DNA of 34,587 nt from JAJFUG01 sp964473155 (GTDB lineage Bacteria; Gemmatimonadota; Glassbacteria; GWA2-58-10): NCBI GenBank assembly GCA_964473155.1, contig CAYYNT010000048.1, forward strand, positions 1 to 34,587, in the 5' to 3' direction. Below the pieces are notes generated by a model that saw only the letters and a program-made list of their open reading frames with translations, did not search any database and had not been told where the DNA came from. Each line of letters opens with the position of its first letter. Position 1 is the first letter of the stretch. This document shows positions 9,734-16,281 of the stretch, piece by piece. A program made the position numbers and the translations under genes.

Positions 9734-10108
9734 TCAATCAGTGCGGCTGAACTTGTCCCCAATTACTTTAATAATTGAAGCGATGTTGAGCAAGGGGCCA
9801 CGGATTTTTGACTGAAAAAGATCCAGCAGGTCTATCAGCTCCTGAAGCCTGTCGCGGGTTTCCGGGATGAGCTGGGAGAAATCCTCGATCTTGCTGCTCG
9901 TGTCATCTGTCAGGCTCTCAAGACGGACTGCGATATTCTGCAGGTGACCAAGAGTCATCTCGAGATTACCCTTGACAGTAGCGGAAAAATAACGCTCCAG
10001 GCGGCGCAGTTTAAAATAAACCAGCACGGAAATTACAGTCAGCACCAGAAAATAGAATGCGATTACGGAAAGCGAAACGGCGATGATGATCTGGACTGGA
10101 AAGGACAT
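9734..10108 (-). CDS. DUF948/YtxG-like membrane protein
   Basis: This 124-residue protein starts at the ATG complementary to 10106-10108 behind GGGGAG; a start six codons earlier is possible. Residues about 4-32 are one membrane helix (VQIIIAVSLSVIAFYFLVLT and on), followed by a basic KLRRLERY and a long amphipathic helix with regularly spaced leucines (LGHLQNIAVRLESLTDD). This shape, one N-terminal span and a cytoplasmic or periplasmic coil, matches DUF948 proteins such as B. subtilis YtxG. Adjacency to a YtxH-like gene supports the call. Its molecular function is unknown. It lies 27 bases after nadE, in the same operon. Confidence 0.7.
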   Translation of the reverse strand: MSFPVQIIIAVSLSVIAFYFLVLTVISVLVYFKLRRLERYFSATVKGNLEMTLGHLQNIAVRLESLTDDTSSKIEDFSQLIPETRDRLQELIDLLDLFQSKIRGPLLNIASIIKVIGDKFSRTD

Positions 10109-10135
10109 GATACGCTCCCCGCTCAAGTTTTGGAA

Positions 10136-10978
10136 TCAGAGACCCCAGTCCCTGGGGTAGCGGAAATCCCTGTTGATCGTGCGCTGACTCAGCTTGGCGA
10201 TAAGCGGCAGGTGCCGCTTGTACTGAGTAGTGCGCACTTTTCGGGCCATGGTGTCGATAAGCCTGCGGTCATAGCCCAGCTTTTCCACTTCCTCGGGAAG
10301 AAGACGCCTGTCTATGAGAAGGTAAAGAAGCTGATCTGCATCATCGTAGCTGAACCCGAACTCGTCCTCATCAGTCTGTCCCTCCCACAGGTCGGCGCTG
10401 GGTTTCTTGTCGATTATCGGCCCCGGAATGTCAAGATAACGGGCGAGCTGACGGACATGGTTTTTGTAAAGGTCGCCCAGCGGGTTTAGAGCGCAGGCCA
10501 TGTCCCCCCAGAGAGTCGAGTAGCCCAGAAGGTACTCGGTCTTGTTGCTGGTGCCCAGAACCAGGGCGCGCTCGGCGGCAGAGATGTCATACAGGACGAT
10601 CATGCGCATGCGGGCCATTACGTTGCCGCGCCGAAGCTGATCCATACCCGGATTGAGCTCCAGGTAAGGCTTGACCATTGGAGTGATCTCGGCCAGGAGG
10701 CTTCTTATCCCCAGGCCCTCGGCCAGAAGACGGGCATCCGCAAGGCTGCTCGGGTTGCTGGATTCATAGGGCATGAACACGCCGATTACGTTTTCACGGC
10801 CCAGAGCGCGCACCGCCAACGCCGCGGACAAGCTTGAATCGATGCCGCCGGAAAGCCCCAGGACCACCCGCTCGAAACCGGCCTTGCGCACCTCCGTACC
10901 GATGAAATTAATCAGCACCCGGCAGACCTGCTCGCAGTCAATCTTTAAAGAGGGCTTTTTTAATTCGTTTGAGTTCAT
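10136..10978 (-). CDS. nadE: NAD+ synthase (NadE-type synthetase subunit)
   Basis: This 280-residue protein makes NAD+ from nicotinic acid adenine dinucleotide, ATP and ammonia, the last step of NAD synthesis. The ATP-pyrophosphatase P-loop SGGIDSS is at about residues 44-50. Other family landmarks are GTSNKTEYLLGY near 140-153, a GD-rich loop near 157-170 and KKPSADLWEGQTDEDEFGF in the acceptor-binding region. Its start overlaps the end of the upstream amidase gene by 41 bases in a different frame (+1 relative to the amidase). In many bacteria these two parts form one glutamine-dependent enzyme of about 550 residues, so this looks like a split version, translationally coupled. The alternative is a single-base error or slippage in the A6 run at 10956-10961 that hides a fusion. 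Confidence 0.93.
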   Translation of the reverse strand: MNSNELKKPSLKIDCEQVCRVLINFIGTEVRKAGFERVVLGLSGGIDSSLSAALAVRALGRENVIGVFMPYESSNPSSLADARLLAEGLGIRSLLAEITPMVKPYLELNPGMDQLRRGNVMARMRMIVLYDISAAERALVLGTSNKTEYLLGYSTLWGDMACALNPLGDLYKNHVRQLARYLDIPGPIIDKKPSADLWEGQTDEDEFGFSYDDADQLLYLLIDRRLLPEEVEKLGYDRRLIDTMARKVRTTQYKRHLPLIAKLSQRTINRDFRYPRDWGL

Positions 10979-11789
10979 TGAAGCTCATCAGAAAGTTTTC
11001 ATCCCGAAGGATGGGTGAATGTATTCTGGAACGTGACAACTCGCTGAAATCCAGGTCAAGCGTACCGATGGTTTCCTCAAGGAACGGGAGGGTCAGCAGC
11101 GGCTCCCCGTTCGGATCGATGGCCTGCGAACAGCCGCTGAAACTTATCCCATCCTCGCAGCCTACGCGGTTTACATATATCAGGAAGCTCGAATGCAGGA
11201 GGGCATAAGACTGGATGATCCGCGCCCAGTTTTTTACACTCTGGAACTGGCCCTCATCATTCATGCCGCGCACCGGGCTGTTGGAAATCACCAGCAGCAT
11301 CTGCGCCCCGTCCTGGCAAAGTATGTATGGGTTCACCGGATGCCAGGCATCCTCGCAGATCATTATCCCGATCTTGCCGAAACGGGTCTTGATGGACTTT
11401 ATCCGGTTCCCCGGCGAAAAATAGCGTCCCTCGTCGAACATCCCGTAGGTGGGAAGGTAGGCTTTCCGGTGACGGTGCAGCAACTCGCCGCACTCGAAAT
11501 AAAAGGCCGAGTTGTAAAATAAATGCCCCCGGCTGTGCTCGACCAGCCCGGCAAGGATTGATATGCCTCTGCGGCTCAATCCGGCCAGCTCTGAAAGCCG
11601 TGGGTCATCGGCGCTCATGGCCACCTGAGCGACCATGTCCTTCAGCAGATAGCCGGTCAGAGAAAGCTCCGGGAAAACGATAAGTTCGATGCCATTGTCC
11701 AGGGCTTTTTCTATTGCCTTAAGGTGCTGCTCGAAATTGAAGTTCAGATCGCCGAGACGGGGAGCGATCTGCTGTATACTGATTTTCAT
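10938..11789 (-). CDS. Nitrilase-family glutamine amidotransferase partner of NadE
   Basis: This 283-residue carbon-nitrogen hydrolase carries the Glu-Lys-Cys triad: FPELSLTGY near residue 42, HRKAYLPTYGMFDEGRYF near 110-127, and MICEDAW near 143. In glutamine-dependent NAD synthetases this domain releases ammonia from glutamine and channels it to the synthetase domain. Placement immediately before and overlapping nadE supports that role here. The start was taken as the ATG complementary to 11787-11789, giving the typical MKISIQQIAPRLGDL N-terminus. An in-frame GTG lies 14 codons earlier without a clear ribosome site. A strong promoter lies about 100 bases upstream. Its C-terminus ends FNELKRIKKALFKD at the frame change into nadE. 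Confidence 0.9.
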   Translation of the reverse strand: MKISIQQIAPRLGDLNFNFEQHLKAIEKALDNGIELIVFPELSLTGYLLKDMVAQVAMSADDPRLSELAGLSRRGISILAGLVEHSRGHLFYNSAFYFECGELLHRHRKAYLPTYGMFDEGRYFSPGNRIKSIKTRFGKIGIMICEDAWHPVNPYILCQDGAQMLLVISNSPVRGMNDEGQFQSVKNWARIIQSYALLHSSFLIYVNRVGCEDGISFSGCSQAIDPNGEPLLTLPFLEETIGTLDLDFSELSRSRIHSPILRDENFLMSFNELKRIKKALFKD

Positions 11790-11892
11790 ATCCTGCCGAG
11801 AAGTGTATAAAGATTTAAAATGGATAAACACCCGTATATGATAATTTGAGTATCATTATTCAGGCAGGGGCGCACGGCGGTTTCATTAAACT

Positions 11893-11922
11893 ATCATAAC
11901 ACTGCAACCCCGCTTTTGTCAA
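11893..11922 (-). promoter_or_regulatory. Sigma70-type promoter of the amidase-nadE-ytxG-ytxH operon
   Basis: On the minus strand a perfect TTGACA (complement of 11917-11922) is followed after 18 bp by TATGAT (complement of 11893-11898), about 100 bases upstream of the amidase start. Confidence 0.65.
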
Positions 11923-11978
11923 TAAGCGGCGGTATCCCGTGCTCAGGCACGGCCTGAATGACAAGGCTCCGGTTAGAA

Positions 11979-12007
11979 TTGATTTTCAATGCTCAGTATA
12001 TTATAAT
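11979..12007 (+). promoter_or_regulatory. Sigma70-type promoter of the thioredoxin operon
   Basis: TTGATT at 11979-11984, a 17-bp spacer, and the consensus TATAAT at 12002-12007 lie about 90 bases ahead of the thioredoxin start. Confidence 0.7.
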
Positions 12008-12100
12008 TTAACCTGACGCAGGCTGATCACTGTGCGAGAAGGGCAATTCGAGGCGCGACAGTGTCAGGAGGCGCCTTAACTCAAGGGAAAGGTGGCGGAA

Positions 12101-12430
12101 ATGGCGCAGAATAAGCCTCAGAATATTACGGACAGCCAGTTCGAGCAGCTCGTTTTGCAATCAAAAGGTATCGCCGTGGTGGATTTCTGGGCGCCGTGGT
12201 GCGGTCCGTGCGTACACATGGCCCCGGCGCTCGAAGCTTTCGCCGAGGCCAATGCCGGAGCGGTGTCAGTGTTCAAAGTGGATGTGGATGAGAATCCAAA
12301 GACCGCACAGAAATATCAGATACGCAGCATTCCAACTCTCATATTTTTCAAGGACGGCCAGCCGGCCGACATCTCTATCGGCGCGGTCAGTCAGTCCGTG
12401 CTGCAGAAAAAATTTGACGCCTTGAAATAA
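12101..12430 (+). CDS. trxA: Thioredoxin
   Basis: This 109-residue cytoplasmic thiol-disulfide oxidoreductase has the classic active site WAPWCGPC at about residues 28-35 and the cis-proline loop SIPTLIFFKDG near 75-85. No signal peptide is present, and the length fits ordinary TrxA. The ATG at 12101 is chosen because AAAGGTGG precedes it at a normal distance; a GTG three codons upstream at 12092 is the alternative. It heads a plus-strand cluster with a phosphatidyltransferase gene 14 bases downstream. One oddity is His following the active site (CGPCVHM), where Lys or Arg is more usual. Confidence 0.95.
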   Translation: MAQNKPQNITDSQFEQLVLQSKGIAVVDFWAPWCGPCVHMAPALEAFAEANAGAVSVFKVDVDENPKTAQKYQIRSIPTLIFFKDGQPADISIGAVSQSVLQKKFDALK

Positions 12431-12444
12431 GGAACAGGATCGGG

Positions 12445-13059
12445 ATGAAGTTCCTGCCGAAATTGATCAAATACTGGTATATAGACCTGATTAGCCCGGT
12501 GATACGTTTCTGTATCCGTCACCGGGTTGAGCCGAACCTGCTCACTTCAATCGGTTTCGGAATCACGGTCGCCTCGGCGGTGGCCTTTGCGCTGGACCAT
12601 GTGCAGCTTGCCGGGGCGATCCTGCTTTTCAGCGGGACATTCGACATTCTGGACGGTAAGGTGGCGAGGGCCACGGGCCTGGCCAGCAAGTTCGGTTCGT
12701 TTTTTGATTCCACCATGGATCGCTTTTCCGATGCTATTATCTATATCGGAATCCTGCACATGTATCTGAAAAAGGGCCAGACAGAGATGATCTGGGTGGT
12801 GATCCTGTCGATCATCGGGGCGCTGATGGTCAGCTATGCGCGCTCGAAGGCCGAGGCCCTGAAAATCAAATGCAGCGTCGGTCTGTTCCAACGGCCGGAG
12901 CGTATTGTATATCTGGGTTTTGCCGGGATATTAGGCCATACCATGCTTTATTACGTGGTCTGGCTGCTGGCGATTTTCTCGAACCTCACTGTCATCCAGC
13001 GCATGTTCCATGTTTATTCAGTGGCGCACGGCGTGCCGCTGGACGACAAAGAGGACTGA
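12445..13059 (+). CDS. CDP-alcohol phosphatidyltransferase, PI-phosphate-synthase-like
   Basis: This 204-residue integral membrane enzyme transfers a phosphatidyl group from CDP-diacylglycerol to an alcohol. The family signature D-x2-D-G-x2-A-R-x8-G-x3-D-x3-D is complete, with Asp at residues 67, 70, 88 and 92 (DILDGKVAR and GSFFDSTMD). About five to six membrane helices are visible. The segment SYARSKAEALK followed by FQRPER resembles the substrate-binding region of phosphatidylinositol-phosphate/archaetidylinositol-phosphate synthases more than PgsA, by memory of the families. An inositol-3-phosphate synthase gene lies in the same window at 32764-33885, which fits. The alternatives are phosphatidylglycerophosphate synthase or another family member. 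It is in an apparent operon between trxA and tmk. Confidence 0.85.
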   Translation: MKFLPKLIKYWYIDLISPVIRFCIRHRVEPNLLTSIGFGITVASAVAFALDHVQLAGAILLFSGTFDILDGKVARATGLASKFGSFFDSTMDRFSDAIIYIGILHMYLKKGQTEMIWVVILSIIGALMVSYARSKAEALKIKCSVGLFQRPERIVYLGFAGILGHTMLYYVVWLLAIFSNLTVIQRMFHVYSVAHGVPLDDKED

Positions 13060-13077
13060 CAACCGGTGTCCATTGCG

Positions 13078-13103
13078 CGGCCGCTCCCGATGGGCGGCCG
13101 TTT
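13078..13103 (+). terminator. Possible weak terminator or attenuator before tmk
   Basis: An imperfect GC-rich hairpin (GGCCGCTCCC/GGGCGGCC with a 2-nt bulge, loop GAT) is followed by TTTCACTTT, between the phosphatidyltransferase and tmk genes. Confidence 0.35.
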
Positions 13104-13123
13104 CACTTTATCCATCCGGAACC

Positions 13124-13762
13124 ATGAATTCTCCTGCTGACAGAAAAGGGTTTTTTATCTCATTCGAGGGTGGCGAGGGTGCGGGAAAGAGCACCCAGGC
13201 GAATATTCTCGCCGCGCATCTCAAGGCATTGGGTCGCGAGGTTCTGCTTTGCCGTGATCCCGGCGGAACGTCAATAGGCGAGAAAATCCGCGGCATACTG
13301 CTGGACCGGGAACATCAGGAACTGGCCCCGCGCACGGAACTGCTGCTGTATCTGGCCAGCCGGGCGCAACTGGTGAGCGAATCGATTGCTCCGGCGCTGG
13401 CTGCGGGGCGGATGGTGATATCGGACCGTTTCCATCACAGCACGCTGGCTTACCAGGGCGGGGCGCGTGAACTGGACATGAAAACGCTCACCAGAATGAA
13501 CCTTTTCGCCACGGACGGCCTGTTGCCGGATATTACTTTTCTGATGGATCTTCCGCCGGCGGAGGGTTTCGCACGCAAATCCGGCGGCAGGAAGGACAGG
13601 ATGGAGGGACAGGGAGACGAGTTCCATGCCCGTGTGGGCCAGTCTTTCCGTGAGCTGGCCAGGGCGGAGCCTGAAAGGATGGTATGTCTGGATGCCCGCC
13701 GTCCGATAGAGGAACTGGCCGCCGAAATCAGGGAACGGGTGGGGAAGCTGCTGGGGAAATAG
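13124..13762 (+). CDS. tmk: Thymidylate kinase
   Basis: This 212-residue enzyme phosphorylates dTMP to dTDP with ATP, needed for dTTP synthesis. Evidence is the N-terminal Walker A FEGGEGAGKST at about residues 11-21, the RDPGGT dTMP-binding loop near 44-49, the ISDRFHHSTLAYQGGAR motif near 102-118, and a lid/C-terminal RKDRMEGQGDEFHARV. The frame extends upstream to 13010 inside the preceding gene, but the conserved N-terminus sets the start at ATG 13124. Its Shine-Dalgarno sequence is weak (CCGGAACC). Phe replaces the usual Tyr in the DRY motif, a common variant. It is the last gene of the thioredoxin cluster. Confidence 0.95.
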   Translation: MNSPADRKGFFISFEGGEGAGKSTQANILAAHLKALGREVLLCRDPGGTSIGEKIRGILLDREHQELAPRTELLLYLASRAQLVSESIAPALAAGRMVISDRFHHSTLAYQGGARELDMKTLTRMNLFATDGLLPDITFLMDLPPAEGFARKSGGRKDRMEGQGDEFHARVGQSFRELARAEPERMVCLDARRPIEELAAEIRERVGKLLGK

Positions 13763-13832
13763 GGTGGAAGATAAGAGACTTATGGGTATCAACTTATAAT
13801 TGGATTTCCAGAGTTCTTCTTCGGTGAACTGC

Positions 13833-13857
13833 AGAGGCGGGTTTTAAACCCGCCTCT
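13833..13857. repeat. Dispersed palindrome, copy A (variant)
   Basis: A near-perfect dyad (AGAGGCGGG, TTTTAAA loop, CCCGCCTCT, then ACG) lies between convergent tmk and the rhodanese-dockerin gene. Its outline resembles the two GTAGGGGCACGGC palindromes at 15691 and 29417, though the inner sequence differs. It could also act as a bidirectional terminator, but no T-tract is present. Confidence 0.6.
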
Positions 13858-13946
13858 ACGTATATCTGTCTATTTTTCAATGACTACACAGGATACGGCG
13901 CACCGTTTCCCTCTCGTTTTTCTCGCAAACACAGCCGGGTTTACTG

Positions 13947-14834
13947 TCAGCCCCTTCCGCTCAACAGTTTCAGCAGGGCCAGAAGGTCGAACACGTCCAC
14001 CCGGCTGTCCGCGTTAATGTCCGAGCGCGAACGCGATTCCGCGTCTCCTCTTCCGGAAAGCGCTTTCAGCAGTTCCAGAAGGTCGAATACGTCCACTTTG
14101 CCGCTGGCGTCGATATCACCATGGACCGGCGCCGCTCCGCTGCCCTTGAGGACCAGTTTCAGCGGGTTTCGTCCCAGCCCGGCATGGAACACTTTGAGCG
14201 TATCCATGTAAGCGGTTGTGTTTCGCGGGGTGAACGATACGGCCACGCGAAGAGTGTCTCCGGGCAGGACAGCCGCCGTGTCCGGCCTGACCGTGAAAGC
14301 CGTGTCCGCGCGCGCGAACCGCAGCAGGGCCGTGCCCCGGCTGGCGGTGTTAATGATAAGCAGCGTATCGAACACTGTATGCCCTGTTTCCCTCGTTCCG
14401 AAAGCCAGCGAATCGCGGCCGGCTTTGACCGGTGGCCCGTCCTGCCCTCCCTTGACCAGTCCTCCGGGCCAGTTGGATGGAAGTCCCGAGGTAAGGTTAT
14501 AGACCCGTCCGGCATATTTCCTTCCATCCGCCGTATCCAGGATTGCGGCAGCCTGCGCGCTGCGGAATCCGGAGCCGCAATTTATTGCGATCCGAAAGGC
14601 AGCCGGCAACTCCCGGTATTTCTTCTGAAATACCTGCGAGTTCAACGGAAACAGGTGCGCTCCGGCAATATGCCCGCTATCGTACTCATTGGCCTCTCGC
14701 ACATCGATCAGGACCAGGCTGTCCGCGGTATTGATCAGGTTTGAGTATTCGGCCGCGGTCATATCCTGATAAGCTGAAAGAGCGGAAACTGAAGCGAGGC
14801 AAAATGCATAAAACAGAAGCAGTTTTCCAAGCAT
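13947..14834 (-). CDS. Secreted rhodanese-domain protein with C-terminal dockerin
   Basis: This 295-residue protein starts at the ATG complementary to 14832-14834 with GAGG upstream. A signal peptide ends near residue 21 (ALSA). Residues about 24-125 are a rhodanese fold with the active-site loop CGSGFRS, catalytic Cys at 86, and the motif LIDVREANEYDSGHI. Residues about 140-232 resemble a choice-of-anchor/ASPM-Hydin Ig-like domain (LRFARADTAF, LPGDTLRVAVSFTPR). Residues 239-295 are a two-repeat type I dockerin with both calcium loops intact (DIDASGKVDVFDLLELLK and DINADSRVDVFDLLALLK). Rhodaneses transfer sulfane sulfur. An exported one tethered through a dockerin is unusual. Its possible partners are the cohesin-like repeats encoded at 4386-9207, which is inference. 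Confidence 0.88.
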   Translation of the reverse strand: MLGKLLLFYAFCLASVSALSAYQDMTAAEYSNLINTADSLVLIDVREANEYDSGHIAGAHLFPLNSQVFQKKYRELPAAFRIAINCGSGFRSAQAAAILDTADGRKYAGRVYNLTSGLPSNWPGGLVKGGQDGPPVKAGRDSLAFGTRETGHTVFDTLLIINTASRGTALLRFARADTAFTVRPDTAAVLPGDTLRVAVSFTPRNTTAYMDTLKVFHAGLGRNPLKLVLKGSGAAPVHGDIDASGKVDVFDLLELLKALSGRGDAESRSRSDINADSRVDVFDLLALLKLLSGRG

Positions 14835-15189
14835 AACGGCGCCTCGGTCATGGAATAATCTTGGAACACCAATGAGCTGTTAATGAAGGCGTTATTAAAT
14901 ACTAACATATAATAACATATTTTCCCCAGAAATAAACATGTTCAAAATCTGGATTGTAACTTTATGGTTGTGAAAAGTGTCTATTTAAAAGATCAGGGAA
15001 ATGAGACAGGCTTTATGGGATTTCTGTATCATGTGATGGTTGGCGCCCCTGGTCCTGTAGAATGTATATTTAAATTAGCATCCGGTTTACGCGCCGAATT
15101 GAACGGGAGAGAGGTTCGGATCTGATTTCCTTTAAAGCTTTGACGGCGCGGATTGCGTGTTCCATCACTTTTTCAGGGGAGACCCGGAA
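14835..15189. other. AT-rich divergent intergenic region
   Basis: These 355 bases lie between divergent starts at 14834 (-) and 15190 (+). The part from 14895 to 14990 is strongly AT-rich and TATGTTA/TAACATA-like sequences occur near 14901-14925. Promoters for both flanking genes must lie here, but I could not assign boxes with acceptable spacing. No further gene was seen. Confidence 0.5.
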
Positions 15190-15579
15190 ATGCTGAACAA
15201 AGCTGCCGTTGTACTTTTGCTGCTGTCAGGGCTTTTCCTGTTGCCGTCCACGGGATCGGCGGCGAACGGCCTTTTGCTTGCGCAGCGTGGCGAATGGCGC
15301 GAGCGCGCCGCGGCCAGGTTCGACAGCATGTGCGTGTTCCTTAAGTTGGATGAGAAGCAGATCAAGCAGGTGCGCCAGTTCAACCAGGAAATGATGGATG
15401 AGATGGGCAAACTGCGCGAATCCGGGGGTGGAGACCGGGAGGCCATGCGCGCCGGGATGCAGAAGATTAACGAGGATTACCAGAAAAAGCTCGATGGCGT
15501 TTTGAAAGCTGAGCAGAAAGCCAAGCTGAAAGAGTGGAACGACGCCCATCCGCGCAGGATGGGACCCCGCCGCGGTTGA
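15190..15579 (+). CDS. Small periplasmic Spy/CpxP-like helical protein
   Basis: This 129-residue protein starts at ATG 15190, eight bases after AGGGGAG; a GTG at 15157 is possible but lacks such a site. A signal peptide (MLNKAAVVLLLLSGLFLLP, cleavage near GSA-ANG at about 25) precedes a mostly helical, charged mature region. The segment LKLDEKQIKQVRQFNQEM resembles the LTxxQ motif of Spy/CpxP/ZraP periplasmic chaperones, and a second, similar helix follows (LDGVLKAEQKAKLKEW). The C-terminus is basic (PRRMGPRRG). The Spy/CpxP assignment rests on fold-like pattern only. It stands alone between a divergent gene and a MITE-like element. Confidence 0.75.
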   Translation: MLNKAAVVLLLLSGLFLLPSTGSAANGLLLAQRGEWRERAAARFDSMCVFLKLDEKQIKQVRQFNQEMMDEMGKLRESGGGDREAMRAGMQKINEDYQKKLDGVLKAEQKAKLKEWNDAHPRRMGPRRG

Positions 15580-15611
15580 CAGCGGCGGTTCTTATCCGAT
15601 AAGTAGATAAC

Positions 15612-15745
15612 AGGGGCTGTCCCAAAAGTCCCCGATTTTGCTCTTTGCAAAATGCTACAATCTCTAATCAATTGAAATAAAAGCAGTTCTGTAGGGGCAC
15701 GGCGCGCCGTGCCCCTCTACATTTAAGACTTTTGGGACAGCCCCT
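15612..15745. mobile_element. 134-bp MITE-like element with 19-bp terminal inverted repeats
   Basis: A perfect 19-bp inverted repeat (AGGGGCTGTCCCAAAAGTC at 15612-15630 and its complement at 15727-15745) bounds 96 bases without coding capacity. Inside are a short hairpin (ATTTTGC/GCAAAAT, 15635-15653) and the GC-rich palindrome at 15694-15715. The ends look like those of DDE-transposase insertion sequences, and no transposase is present, so it is probably a non-autonomous derivative. No clear target-site duplication flanks it. It fills most of the 307-base gap at 15580-15886, whose remainder shows only weak promoter-like boxes. Confidence 0.7.
15694..15715. repeat. Dispersed palindrome, copy B, nested in the MITE-like element
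   Basis: A perfect 22-base palindrome with half-site GGGGCACGGCG is flanked by GTA on the left and TCTAC on the right. It matches copy C at 29417-29446 except at its centre and right flank. Confidence 0.75.
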
Positions 15746-15886
15746 TGTTCATGATCATTGGCCGGAATGAGATGACCGATAATTTCATGCCGGAGCTGAA
15801 AAAGACGGAGCCATAATCGGAAGAATTGTACTATAGAAGAAATCCTCACGTACTTATTAACATGAACCTGGAAAATGGAGCAGCTT

Positions 15887-16165
15887 ATGAACTGTCCGCG
15901 ATGCGGTGTGACCCTGCAGATGACAGAAAGGCAGAACATTGAGATCGATTATTGTCCACAGTGTCGCGGTGTTTGGCTGGACAGGGGAGAATTGGACAAG
16001 ATAATCGAGCGCTCATCACAGGGATCATCCATGCGGAACGAGAGTGGACAGTACGAGCATTACGAGGACAGACGATATGACCATGATCACGATCATGATC
16101 GGCATCACGATGATTATCACTATGGAAAAAAGCGCAAGGGATTTTTAAGCGAATTGTTCGATTGA
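15887..16165 (+). CDS. TFIIB-type zinc-ribbon protein with His/Asp-rich tail
   Basis: This 92-residue protein starts at ATG 15887, preceded by GGAG at 15877-15880; an ATG four codons earlier is less well placed. Residues 1-40 are the zf-TFIIB zinc ribbon: CPRCG, then CPQCRGVWLDRGELDKII, giving two CxxC pairs. The tail from about residue 55 is rich in His, Asp and Tyr (DHDHDHDRHHDDYHYGKK) and ends GFLSELFD. Members of this family are small bacterial proteins of unknown role. The His/Asp tail could bind zinc, nickel or copper, which is inference. It is followed by a strong terminator. Confidence 0.88.
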   Translation: MNCPRCGVTLQMTERQNIEIDYCPQCRGVWLDRGELDKIIERSSQGSSMRNESGQYEHYEDRRYDHDHDHDRHHDDYHYGKKRKGFLSELFD

Positions 16166-16213
16166 ACGGGATGGGCGGATGGAGACAGGTAAATAGATAT
16201 AAGGGATAAATGG

Positions 16214-16246
16214 AAAGGCCCGCAACGCAAACGTTGCGGGCCTTTT
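16214..16246. terminator. Bidirectional intrinsic terminator
   Basis: A 14-bp perfect stem (AAAGGCCCGCAACG and its complement) with loop CAAA is followed by a T-run. It separates convergent genes ending at 16165 (+) and 16282 (-), and its AAA start gives a short T-run on the minus strand. Confidence 0.9.
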
Positions 16247-16281
16247 ATATTAAGTCCGGAAATACCGGATTATTTAAAACA

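Larger units (their letters stand above)
11790..12100. other. Divergent intergenic region between the nadE operon and the thioredoxin operon
   Basis: This 311-base AT-richer stretch holds no gene. It contains oppositely oriented sigma70-like promoters (11893-11922 minus, 11979-12007 plus). It also has small dyads, for example ATGATA/TATCAT at about 11838-11856 and CGTGC/GCACG near 11938-11951. Confidence 0.7.

Noticed and set aside
10938..10978. Programmed -1 frameshift at the A6 run to fuse amidase and NadE
   Set aside because: The change needed is +1 (or -2) relative to the amidase frame, so the familiar A AAA AAG -1 slippery mechanism does not produce the fusion. Transcript slippage or sequence error stays possible.
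13010..13123. Upstream extension of thymidylate kinase
   Set aside because: It overlaps the phosphatidyltransferase gene and its hairpin and adds a non-family N-terminus. The P-loop position fits the start at 13124.
15580..15611. Target-site duplication flanking the MITE-like element
   Set aside because: The bases on either side (ending ATAAC on the left, TGTTC on the right) do not form a direct repeat, so no duplication could be claimed.
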